Positions 12,418 to 23,712 of a stretch of 64,000 bases of DNA are shown one piece after another (the first letter of the stretch is position 1; every line of letters starts with the position of its first letter). The notes below the pieces were generated by a model that worked only from the letters and a program-made list of their open reading frames with translations, did not search any database and had not been told where the DNA came from. Origin of the DNA: Sipunculus nudus. Lineage: Eukaryota; Annelida; Sipuncula; Golfingiida; Sipunculidae. The position numbers were made by a program, and so were the translations under genes. The stretch is from assembly GCA_026874595.1 (NCBI GenBank), contig CM049322.1, positions 25,767,400-25,831,399 of the forward strand, read 5' to 3'.

Positions 12418-15400
12418 AGCTCAGCTGACTGAAAGTCATCTGAGCTATAGCGATCACTCTTTGTCCGTTGTCCGTCTGTCCGTCCGTTAACCAGGCACAA
12501 ATCATAACCACTGGACCTAGAACCTTGTAACTTGGCATTCTGAGAGGTCCATGAAAAATCTCCTTGGAAACCAGAAATTAGGTCTCTGTTACCAATATCC
12601 TTCGAGCTATGGGGCCCCAAAGTACCCCCCAGAAAAGTAAAAAATTTCTTACAAAAACTTCAATATCTCATTAACTACATCACTGATGGTCATGATTTTT
12701 TGCATACATATTGATCATGAGATGTTCCATCAGTTCCTGCAGACTGGTGGCGCCACCTGTATTTTTTTATTTTTTACGAATTTTTTTCTCTATTTTTGAG
12801 ACCTTTAAAAATGTGAACATCTGTTAACAAGGCACAAATCGTAAAGACTAGACCTAGAATCTTCATTCTTGAGACATTGAGAGGTCAATGAAAAAATCTC
12901 CTTGGAATCGAGAAATTAGGTCTCTGTTACCCATATCCTTTGAGCTATGGGGCCCAAAAGTTACCCACTTGATTAGTCAAAAATTTCTTACAAAAACTTC
13001 AATATCTCAATAACTACATCACTGATGGTAATGATTTTTGGCATACATATTGATCATGAGATGTTCCATCAGTTCCTGCAGACTGGTGGCACCACCTGTA
13101 TTGTTAGATTTTTTACGATTTTTTCCTCTATTTTTGAGACCTTTAAGGATGCTGTCATCTGTTAATGTGGCACAAATCGTAACGACTGGAACTAGAATCT
13201 TCATTCTCGAAACACTTAGAACACTTAGAGACCTATGAAAAGTCTCCATGGAAACCTGAAATTAGGTCCCTGTTACCCATATCCTTTGAGCTATGGGGCC
13301 CCAAATTACCCCCCAGAATTGTCAAAAATGTCATACAAAAACTTCAATATCTCATTAACTACATCACTGATGGTCATGATTTTTGGCATACGTATTGATG
13401 ATCAGATGTTCCATCAGTTCCTGCAGACTGGTGGAGCCACCTGTATTTTTCAATTTTTACGAATTGTTTTCTCTATTTTTGAGACCTTTAAAAATGTGAA
13501 CAGGGCACAAATCATAAAGACTGGACCTAGAATCTTCATTCTTGACACACTGATAGGTCCATGAAAAGTCTCCATGGAAACCTGAAATAAAGTCTCTGTT
13601 ACCCATATACTTTGAGCTGTGTGATGGGCTCCCAATTAGCCCCCAGAATAATGGAAAATTTGATAAAAACAAACTGCAACATCTCAATAACTACAACACT
13701 GATGGTCATGATTTTTTGCATACATATTGATCAAGAGGTGTTCCATCAGTTCCTGCAGACTGGTGGTGCCACCTGTATTTTTTCAAATTTTCACAATTTT
13801 TTTTTCTTTAATTTTGAGACCTTTAAGGATGTAGTTATCTGTCAACAGGGTACAAATTGTAACGACTGGACCTAGAATCTTCATTCCTGACAGACAGGGA
13901 GACCCATGAAAAGTCTCCATGGAAACTTGAAATTAGGTCTCTGTTACCCAAAATCTCTGAGCTATGGGGCTCCTAAGTACCCCCAAGAATAATGGAAAAT
14001 TTGATACAAAAGCTTAAGTATCTGATAAACTAATGCATTGATCACCATAATTCTTTTCATGGATATTGGTCATGGAATGTTCCATCAGTTTCTGCAGACT
14101 GGTGGCACCACCTGTATTCTTTCGATTTTTTAAGATTTTTTGGTTCAGCTGACTGAATGTCATTAAAGCTATAGTGACCACTCTTTGTCCGTTGTCCGTC
14201 TGTCTCTCTGTCTGTTAACCAGGCACAAATCGTGACCATGGACATGGAATCTTCTATATTGACATCCAGGGAGGTCCATGAAAAAAATCTCCAAGAAAAC
14301 CTGAAATTAGGTTTGTGTTACCCATATCCTGCGAGATATGGGGCTCTGAAGTACCTACCAGAATAATCAAAATTTTATACAAAAGCTCCAGTATCTGAAA
14401 AACTTATGCATTGATTACCATGATTCTTCGCATGTATATTCATCATGGAATGTGTCATCAGTTCCTGCTGAGTGGTGGTGCCACCTGTATTTTTTCGAAT
14501 TGTTATGCATTTTTTTCTCAATTTATGAGACCTTCAAAGATGCGATCATCTGTAAACAGGGCACAAATCATAACCATTGGACGTAGAATCTTCCAACTTG
14601 AATTCAAGAGGGGACCATGAAAAATCTCCTTGGAAACCTGAAATAGGTCTCTGTTATGCATATCCTTCGAGCTATGGGGCTCAGAAACATCCCCCAGAAT
14701 AATTAAAAATTTGACACAAAGGCCCCAGTATCTGAATAACTAATGGATTGATCACCATGATTCTTTGCATGCATGTTGATCATGGAGTGTTTCATCAATT
14801 CCTGCAGACTGGTGGCACCACCTGTATTTCTTTCGAATTGTTATTTTTTTTTTCTCTATTTTTGACACCTTCATATCCTTTGAGCTATGGGGATCATAAG
14901 TACTGCCCCAAGAGTAATTAAAAATATGATACATAAGCTCCAGGATCTGAATAAGTAATGCATTGATTCCCATTTTTTTTTTTGCATATTAATCATTGAA
15001 TGTTTCATAAGTTCCTTCAGACTGGTGGTGCCAGCTATATTTTTTTATTTTTACATATTTGTTTCGCTATTTTTGACACCTTCAAATAAAGTGGTCATCC
15101 ATTAACAGGGCACAAATTGTAACAGTTGGACCTAGAATCTTCTTACTTGATATCCTGGGAGGTCCATCAAAAATCTCCTTCCAAACCTGAAATTAGGTCT
15201 CTGTTACCCATATCCTTCAACCTATTGGGCTTGTAAGTTCCCCGAGATAGATGATTGAAAATTTTCTGAGAAACTAATACATTGATTGCCTTGATTCTTT
15301 CCATACATATTGATCATGGAGTGTTTCATCATTTCCTGTAGAGTGGTGGCACCACCTTCTTTTTCTAATTTTTACAGATACATATATTCCATGGTGACAA

Positions 15401-15854
15401 GATAAATGAAATAGTTAATCAAGTTTTTTTTTAATTGGTGAATTGAACCAAGTAATTGACCATTTTATGATGTGTGACATAACTCCTCTACACACATATC
15501 ACCCAAGCACTTAACCTGCTGTTTATTCCATTACACATGTTTCCATGAGGCCTTGTTGTTTTACACTAGAAAAAATATAGTTGTTCCATTTTCTCAACAC
15601 CAGGTTATGTGCTCAAGTTTGGTATGTTGATTTATCATTTATTCATTGTCTGTGCATTCCAGAACAAAAAAAAAACCTTGCAGTTCCACTTTATTTCTAG
15701 TCTGTATGCGCAACATGCTGTTACCAGCAAAATTTAATTCTTGCAATACCAGTTAAAACTAATGTCTGATGACTACATATTCATTAGATTTTGCATGCAA
15801 AACATGCTTGTAATTCAAGTTCAGCTGAGCGTCATGGCCCATGGGCCTCTTGTT
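12418..15854 (+). mobile_element. F1b: F1 element with ~340-bp tandem body
   Basis: Starts AGCTCAGCTGACTGAAAGTCATCTGAGCT with a GTCY tract and ends CAGCTGAGCGTCATGGCCC...CTCTTGTT at 15854. The body is about seven to eight tandem units with period near 340 bp, each with 'ctgcagactggtgg(c)gccacctgtatt' (near 12740, 13083, 13427, 13757, 14097, 14470 and 14805) and a repeated 'gggcacaaatcgtaacgactgg' segment. The palindrome at 12746-12757 is perfect. A second, degenerate 5' end lies inside at about 14142, so two 5' ends share one 3' end. Confidence 0.75.
14142..14240 (+). repeat. Degenerate internal F1 5' terminus
   Basis: GGTTCAGCTGACTGAATGTCATTAAAGCTATAG followed by a GTCY tract is a decayed F1 5' end inside F1b. 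It is either a nested copy whose 3' end replaced that of F1b, or an internal duplication. Confidence 0.55.
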
Positions 15855-16420
15855 GATCATATTTCATATACATAGTCCTCTATATATGTAAGTATTGTGT
15901 AATTTTTAGCAGAGCTGACTATAAGTCATCTGAGCTATAGTCTTGGTCCACTGTCCGTCATCTGTCTGTCTGTCTGTCCATCTGTTAAACTAGCACTTTT
16001 AAAACCGTTAGACCTACAAATCCTAAATTTGGCATACAGTTAGATGTCCCAATGATCTCCTACCAAACTGAAAACAAGGTCACTGTGACTTTGTTCCTTT
16101 GAGAAATTTAGGAAAAAACTCAAATTTCCATTAAATCCTATTATCACACTTCAGGACTGTCTAATATCAAAACCACTTATCTGTATTTACAAGGAGTAAT
16201 CTCCTATATATTTCCTATACATGCCAGAAATTAAGGCTGTTAAGTGTAATTTCTATGAGTTATGGGCCCCAACGTAATTTACTTTTTTAAAATCAGGAAA
16301 AATATTTGCTCACTTAAAATTTATGAATCTAGAGACTTTTTCCCTGGTATATAACTTTGTTAAACTAAGATGCAATTTTATACCAAAAATAAGATCTGAA
16401 TTTTGTAAATTTTTTAAGTT

Positions 16421-16804
16421 ACAGATCGAGATCGCGTTTCGGCCCGGTTGACCTACTTTTGACCGTTTTACGGCTCCTTAACTTAGAAAATTTCATGAAA
16501 AATATAAATTTTCATGACAAATACACATGTACGGACTTTTTTCGCAATGCCAGCAGATATTGGCCTGATTTTTTGTGTGTATGCAGATATTGACCAGTTA
16601 CAGATCGAGTTTGCGTTTCGTCCTAGTTGACCTACTTTTGAATGTTTTACGGATCCTGAACATAGAAAATTTCATGAAAAATATAAATTTTCATGACAAA
16701 TACACATGTACAGACTTTTTTTGCAATGCCTGCAGATACTGGCCTGATTTTTGGTGTGTGGGCAAATAATGACCAGTTACAGATTGAGTTCACGTTGACT
16801 TATT
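16421..16804 (+). repeat. 179-bp tandem repeat
   Basis: The start 'acagatcgag' recurs at 16421, 16600 and (as acagattgag) 16779, an exact 179-bp spacing. Units contain 'atttcatgaaaaatataaat' and 'cacatgtac.gacttttt.g'. The third unit is interrupted at 16805 by F1e and continues at 25879. Confidence 0.8.
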
Positions 16805-19664
16805 AGCTCAGCTGACTGTAAGTCATCTGAGCTATAGCGATCACCCTTTGTCCGTCCGTCCGGCCGTCTGTCCGTTCACAGGGCACAAATCGTAAACCGC
16901 TGGACCTGGAATCTTCTTACTTTTCATCCAGGGAGGTCCATGAAAAATCTCCTTGGAAACCTGGAATTACATCTCTGTTACCCATATTCTTTGAGCTATG
17001 GGGCTCTGAAGTACCCCCCAGAATAATGGCAAATTTGATACAAAAGCTCAAATATCTGATCAACCATTGCATTGATCACAATGATTCTTTGCATGGATAT
17101 TGATCATGGAATGTTTCATCAGTTTCTGCAGTCTGGTGGTGCCACCTGTATTTATAGGGAACCTGTGAGCTTATGCAATGGTGTGGCATCGTCCGGCGTC
17201 CATTGGCCGTTGTCCGTTGTCTGTACGTTAACCCATACTGTCTTGAAAACGGCAAGAGTTAGCATCAAGAAATTATCTGCAAAAAATTAGTCATCTTAAA
17301 AACTCTATCAGATTTTGCTTATTTTTTGGCTAACTGCATTTTCTCAGATTTTATAGAGTAAAAGTTATTGGAAGCTTAACTTAACCATTTTGCTTTATTT
17401 TCCCATATGAGTTATAAACCTGCAAAACATTTTTTGACTGGCGCCACTGAGGCCAATTTGTTTAATATTTTACAAGAAAAATCCCCTGAATAATTCTTAC
17501 TATAATTGTCTTTTATGGTTCAAAAGAATGAATTTTGGCTGAATAATAAAGATTGAATTGAGTCATTTTACCATATATATTAGCTGTGTGAAGCAGATAC
17601 ATCTAGCCTGGAACCAGTTTATCAGCATCCGTTACATCATGCCTCCAGACATTTAGATTTCAGGTTATCTTTCGTTAATATTGACAAGAATGTTTTTTAA
17701 AAACTTTTAAAAAATGTTGATTTAAGATTTTAGATATTCCTCATTCCAGGCAATGTTTACAATCACAGGTATACGTTAACCCATACTATTTCGAAAACGA
17801 CTAGAGCTAGCATCATGAAATTTAATGCAAAAAATTAGCCATCTGAATAAAATCTGCATTTTCTTAGATTTTATAGAGAAAAAGCTAAAAAAACCTTTAA
17901 AAATCTTCTCCTCTGAAACGGTCAGGCCAATTTGTTCAATATTTCACAGAAATAATCTTTTATACCATTTCTCTCAAGTTTGTTCAAATGGTTCAAGTTC
18001 TGTGAATTTTGGCCAGAATTACAGGAAGTTGAACCTAGTCATCTGTCCAAAAAAGCATACTAAAATGACAATCTCAGAAACGGCCAGAGCTATCAACCCC
18101 AAATTTTATGCCAGTGTTGGTCACATGAGTCATATATGAAATTCAGATATTGGTGGCACCACCTGCATTGACCTCTTTTTGTAAGGGGGTCATTGGACAT
18201 CTGTATATCAACCCATAATTTCTCAGGAATTGCAGGAGCTACCATCCCAAGATTTTATGCAATTACCTGTCACATATCAAATGTTGTGGGATTCAGCTTA
18301 TGTTTTTTGCTATCTGCATTTACTTAGATCTTATAGGGGAAAAGCTGAAAACCTTTAAAAGTCTTCTTGTAAACGGTCCAGCCAAATTGTTCAATATTTT
18401 ACACAAATGATCCCAGAGGCAAGCACTCTCAAGTTTGTTCAAATGATTTGCATTTGATGAATTTTAGTGGAGTTAAATAAATTTGAACGGTCATTTGGTC
18501 AAGTAAGCATACTGACATAGTTATCTCAGAAATTGCAGAAGCTAGCATTACCAAGTATTGTGCAAATGTTGGTCACATGACTCATATTTGAAGTTGCAGA
18601 TTTTGATGTGCCTTCTACATTGACCCGTTTTTTATGGGCAAAAACCTCATAATTTTAGCCTCTTTCAGCTTAAAATGTTTATGATGAAACTGTCAAGTTG
18701 AATCGTTCAATTTTTCCAAAGAATTATCGTAGGACATGGTTCTTTCAATAATATCAGAAAAACTTAAGTTGGTCTTATGGCCATTATTATGTCTATCTCA
18801 AACTGAGGACTGTAAAACTGTTCTTCTACAAAATAATTGTTTCAATTATAACCTCTGTTACATGGCACAAAAATTATTCTTAGGTGGCCTTTGTTCAAGT
18901 TCACTTGAATGATATTTGGCAGAATTATTGGACCTTTAACAATGAAAGAACTGAATCTTTTATTTTTCTAGATATTTTGATAAAAAGTTGGCAATAGATC
19001 AAGAGTTCATTCAGTGCAGCCAGATATAGGTCAAGAGTTCAGTCAGTGCAGCCAAGCACAAGGCATGTGATCCCCTCATGGGTGACATGTGAACACCTCA
19101 TGGGCACCATGTGATCACCTCATGGGTGTCATGCCCCTCAGGGCTGCATGTGGAGCCATTCTGTGTATAGCTGTGGCAGACTGCCAACTGTATCAGATTA
19201 GGCAACAGGTCAAGATTTCACTCAGTGCAGCCAGGTACAGGTCAAAAGTTCACCTACTCTAGCCAGGTGCAGGTCATGAGTTCACTCAGTGCAGTAGCCT
19301 GAGCTAGCAAATTTGTCACAGTATACTCAGGGCAACTGCCTTTCTCACCTAAGCCCCATGCATCAGACTTAAGGTAACTTTGATGTATTTGCCTAATATT
19401 TTGACCTGTCTATGTGTCTTTGATGGGTTTTTCGTTCACAAGACAGGTGTCACCACCTACAATGACATTTGCACTGTATTTTAATTATCGTAAACTTGTC
19501 GAATACAAGACTGGAGGTGCCACCTACAATAATTTTTTGCACAGTGTGTGTCCCTGCTTATTTCTCAGGAGGGGTTTGATATATCAGTCTGGACTTGGGC
19601 ATATGTATATATCTCTGAAACCTTTTTGTATACAAGACTGGTGGTGCCAGCTACAATCATTTTT

Positions 19665-20920
19665 AGCTCAGCTGACTGTAAGTCAACTGAGGTTTAGGAA
19701 CGGCCCTTTGTCCGTTGTCCGTCTGGACGTCTGGCCGTCCGTTAGCAGGGCACAAATCATAAGAGCTGGTCCTAGAAACTTCTAAGTGAACATCCAAGGA
19801 GGTCAATTAAAAATTTCCTTGGAAACCTTTTTCCTTTGAGCTATGGGGATTGAAAGTACCCCACAGAATAATAAAAAAATTGATACAAAACCTCCAATAT
19901 CTTGATAATTAAAGCATGGTTTGTCATGAATCTTGCCTTGAATATTGACCATGACTAGTTTTGTCAATTCCTGAAACGTGGTGCTTTTCCTATTTTAACA
20001 AATATTTATCTATTTATTTACTGTAAAATGACAACAATCATGTCAGTTTCTCAGATGTCATTACATCTGGTGTCCCAAAACCTGGTGTGTTTATTGATCA
20101 CAAGTGGATGCCCTATACTAATCACCCTGTCTGTCAGTCTGTCTGTTTGTATGTCTGTCTGTCTGTCAATCCGTCCATCCACACAAATTTATTTCCAGAT
20201 GATAACTCCAGTTCAGTTTGATATATTGGTTTCAAACTTAACTTATAAAAGGCCCACCACTAAAGTAAGAACCATGTTGATTTTGGGGTTCAAAGGTCAA
20301 GGTCACAGGACCCATTTCTTTAAAAGGAATGTGTATGCATTTGAAGCTAAACTTTTCATTGCAAACCTTCCATCTTCAAGATATTGCTAACCTGCCACTA
20401 GGGGAAGATTCTGTTAGATTTTTGGGTCATAGGTCAAAGGTCAAGGTCACAGGGCCCATCCATTCACAAATTTGTTTATGGATGATAATTCTGCTTTGGA
20501 TAGACAGACTGCCTTCAAACCTAATTTAATAATGACCAACCACATATGTAAATTCATTTTGATTTTCAGGGTCCAGCGATTTAGGTTGAAGATCCTAGAA
20601 GCCCCATCTTTAAAAAGATTGTGGATGCACTGTAAATCAAACTTTTCATCCCGAACTTTCCAACGTTCACACATGGCTTACTTGCCCAAAGTGAGAGAAC
20701 CTGTAGAATTTAAGGTTATCTGGTCAGAGGTCAAGGTCACTTTTTAAAAGATTGTTACAATAATCCTAATGCTGCAATTTCAAGGATGTTATGTTCTAAG
20801 ATTTTTTTGGTTACAAGGTCATTGGTTAAGGTCACAGGACTGTCATCCTAAAAAAAATTTCTTTCAAAATATCCTTATAGACAAATTCAACTGAGCATCG
20901 AGATTCATGGGTCCCTAGTT
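19665..20920 (+). mobile_element. F1f: F1 variant nested in F4b
   Basis: Starts AGCTCAGCTGACTGTAAGTCAACTGAGG and ends CAACTGAGCATCGAGATTC...CCCTAGTT at 20920. The F4 sequence 'caatcatttt' then 'gtgttgtgtgcaccc' continues across it; an uninterrupted version is at about 63298. The body carries the string AGGTCAAAGGTCAAGGTCAC at 20431-20450. Confidence 0.75.
20431..20450 (+). promoter_or_regulatory. Predicted nuclear receptor site (perfect DR1 plus extended half-site)
   Basis: AGGTCAAAGGTCA is a perfect direct repeat of AGGTCA with one spacer (DR1, the type bound by HNF4, RXR and COUP-TF). It overlaps TCAAGGTCA, the extended half-site bound by ERR, SF-1 and FTZ-F1 receptors. Sequence match only; no evidence of use. 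Confidence 0.4.
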
Positions 20921-21488
20921 GTGTTGTGTGCACCCATGCCAGAATTTCAGCAGTGATGTTTGTGTAATTGTTTCTTATTCAAAATGTTTAGTACCTGCAT
21001 TGTTCATATACATGAGAAATCATGGTCCAGCATTGAAGCATTATACCTGGTGTATTTCCCAATGCACAGGTTCGCATTAGGCCTGTAGGCCTTGTATAGA
21101 TTTTTACAAATTTTTATCTCTATTTTTAGCTCAGCTGACTTTCAGTCATGCTGGGCTATAGCGATGGGTCTTTGTCCGTCGTCCTTCCGTCTGTCCGTCC
21201 GGCCGGCCGTCCGGCTGGCCGTCCGGCCGTCCGTCCGTCCGTCCGTCCGTTAGCAGGGCACAAATTGTAACTGTAGGGGCTAGGGCCATGAACCCTATGC
21301 AGTCTTAGAGGTTATAAAAAGATCTCCTTGCAAACCTGAAATTAGGTCACTGCGACCTATATTCTCGAAGTTATGGGGTGTGTTTGCACCCCCCAGAAAT
21401 AACTCTTTGAGACAAAATTTTCATCCCAAACCTTCCATCTTTCACATACAGCTCACCTACCAACAGGGGAAGAACCATAATTTTTTTG

Positions 21489-21927
21489 AGGTCAAAGGTC
21501 AAGGTCACAGGAGCCTCTTCTTTGAAAAGCCTGTGGATGCATTTTAAGCCAACCCTTTCATCCCAATTCTTCGATTTTTCACATATAGCTCACCTACTAA
21601 GTTGGAGAAGAATCCTATAGATTTTGAGGCCACAAGGTCAAAGGTCAGGGTCACAGGATCCACTTCTTTGAAAAGGTTGTGGACACATTTCAAGCTAGAC
21701 TTTTCATTCCAAACCTTCCAGCACTGATATCGCTTCTCTGCCAACAGGGGAAAGACCTGTTAATTTTGAGGTCAAAGGTCAAGTTCACAGCACCCACTTC
21801 TTGCGTGGAGTCATTTTCAGGCAAACTTTTCAATCTGTACCTTCCATCTGTCATATATTGCTTACCTACCAATAAGGGAAGAAGCCTATTGATGTTGAGG
21901 TCAAAAAGTCAAAGGTCAAGGTCACAA
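21489..21927 (+). promoter_or_regulatory. Cluster of predicted DR1 / extended half-sites in F1g
   Basis: Perfect AGGTCAAAGGTCA strings at 21489-21501 and 21769-21781, with near copies near 21640 and 21905. They recur once per body unit of about 140 bp and are matched in F1l and F1m. Confidence 0.35.
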
Positions 21928-22660
21928 CATTTAATTGTTCTAAATGCTTGTGAGCATATTTCAAGTGTAACTATTCAACCCAAACCTTCAGTCTTTCACA
22001 TATGCCACATCTATGCATCACTCAGTTTGACTCAAACTTCATATTTATGGGTCTTTTTGCTTGAATAAATAACTTATTGATTTTGGGGTCAGCTGGTCAG
22101 CAGGTTAAACGTTGCAGGTCAAAGTTATTCACCCATTGGTTGCCAAGTAATTACACCAGATTTAAGTGGTCAGTAGTTACCCATCATTTAGAAAGAATCC
22201 AGTTGATATATGGGCAAAAGGCCAAGGTCATAGGTCAGGGATGTTCACAATTACTTATTTTATAGACCATCTCTATTTTTCTTGTATATATAACCATCCC
22301 ACTCCAGCTGGTACATATCCCTGTGTGGCTGTAATTGTGAGTGACACTGGTGACATATGACTCCCTTTTGTATCAGCCTATTAAGTGATAAGGCTCAGTG
22401 ATAAGTACCTCGTTACTTCATAACAAAAACACTGTTGTCTGAATGCTTCAGCCAGGCATTAAGACTATGAGAGTATAGTATTAAGGTTTAGCTACTGATT
22501 TATAAGATGATGGGAACATTTTGCAGTTTATTTTATGGAATCCTAGCAATAAACTTAGTTTCCTAGATATCTGAATATTTTAATATATATCACCACATAT
22601 AAAAGCAAGTGTTTGTTCTCATAATATGTGGATGTGTACCTTGATTTAGGATGGCTTTTT

Positions 22661-23712
22661 AGCCCTCAGCCTTTAGGCTGATGGGCTATTGTCGTCACCC
22701 AAGCTGTCCGTCCGTCCGTCCCTTCCGTCCGTCCGTCCGTCTGGCGTCCGTTAACTTTTACCTTGTGAGCGGGATATCTTGAAAAGGATTCACCCTCAGA
22801 ATTTTATTTCCTCGAGATAGATGTATATCGACAAAATCTCGGTCAAGTTCGAAGATGGATGACCTTGACCTATTTTTCTACATTTTAGAGCTGATTATAG
22901 AAAAACACTTAGATGCTTATTACTCAGGAAACATTTGGTGGATTTACAGAAAACTTACTATGGTTATTGGGACTGATAGTCTCTACATGCTTTACAAGTT
23001 TGGTGGCGCCACCTACAATTTCTGATTTTTAATGAATTTTTATCGGATTTTTCAACTTTTGGATTGTGAGGGGGATATCTCGAAAAGGATTAACCGTAAG
23101 AATTTTATTTTCTCGGTGAAGATGTGTATTGACAAAATCTCGGTCAAGTTCAAAGATGGGTGACCTTGACCTATTTTTCTACGTTTTAGAGCTGATTATA
23201 GAAAAACATATAGAAGCTTATTTCTCAGGAACCATTGGATGGATTTTCACAATACTTACTTTGATCATAGGGACTGATGGTCTGTAACTGCTGTACAAGT
23301 TTGGGGGCGCCACCTGCAATTTCTGATTTTTTATTGAATTTTTCTTGGATTTTTCAACTTTGGCCTTGTGAGCGGGATATCTCTAAAAGGATTCACAATA
23401 GGAATTTTATTTCTTTGGTGAAGATGTATATCGACAAAAATCTCGTTCATGTTCGAAGATGGGTGCCCTTGACCTACTTTTCAAGGTCACAGAGCTTATA
23501 ATAGAATAAAACTTAGAAGCTTATTTTTCAGGAAGCATTTAGTGGATTGTTATGAATCATGGTACATACCTCTCCATTTTAAATTTATAACTGAGACATG
23601 TACAGATATACATCCATGTGAGAACAGATATTTAGTACTTGTTACTGTTACCACCTCTAAACACTGTTCTTTTGGCTGAGGGCTTTTGTCAGCTTCTGCT
23701 GATATTCTCGTA
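22661..23712 (+). mobile_element. F2a: F2 element nested in F1g
   Basis: Starts AGCCCTCAGCCTTTAGGCTGATGGGCT (hairpin) with a GTCC tract. Near the 3' end it has GGCTGAGGGCT, the hairpin TCAGCTTCTGCTGA and ATTCTCGTAG. The empty site in F1m at about 56322-56335 reads 'ggctttttgttttatttc', which fixes the insert at 22661-23712 (1052 bp). The body has about 305-bp units with GGTGGCGCCACC at 23002-23013 and 'gaccttgacct' strings. Confidence 0.85.

Larger units (their letters stand above)
12179..15907 (+). repeat. F1 (F1a-type) body remnant, split by F1b
   Basis: 12179-12417 and 15855-15907 match consecutive parts of the F1a/F1j body (compare 34390-34640). They rejoin across F1b: '..aaaaacactgatctgt' continues into 'catatttcatatacatag'. 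The 5' end is missing, cut off at the F3a boundary. F1d starts at 15908 inside the same body. Confidence 0.6.
17156..21095 (+). mobile_element. F4b: F4 element carrying F1f
   Basis: Starts AGGGAACCTGTGAGCTTATGC and ends CACAGGTTCGC, AGGCCTGTAGGCC, TTGT near 21095. It is inserted in the F1e body between 'ccacctgtattta' and 'ttttacaaatttttatctc'. Its layout, including the position of F1f, matches F4c with F1k. Confidence 0.75.

Noticed and set aside
12740-14830. CRISPR-like regular spacing of the palindrome
   Set aside because: Spacers are themselves repeated and units are about 340 bp in animal intron DNA; this is a tandem repeat.
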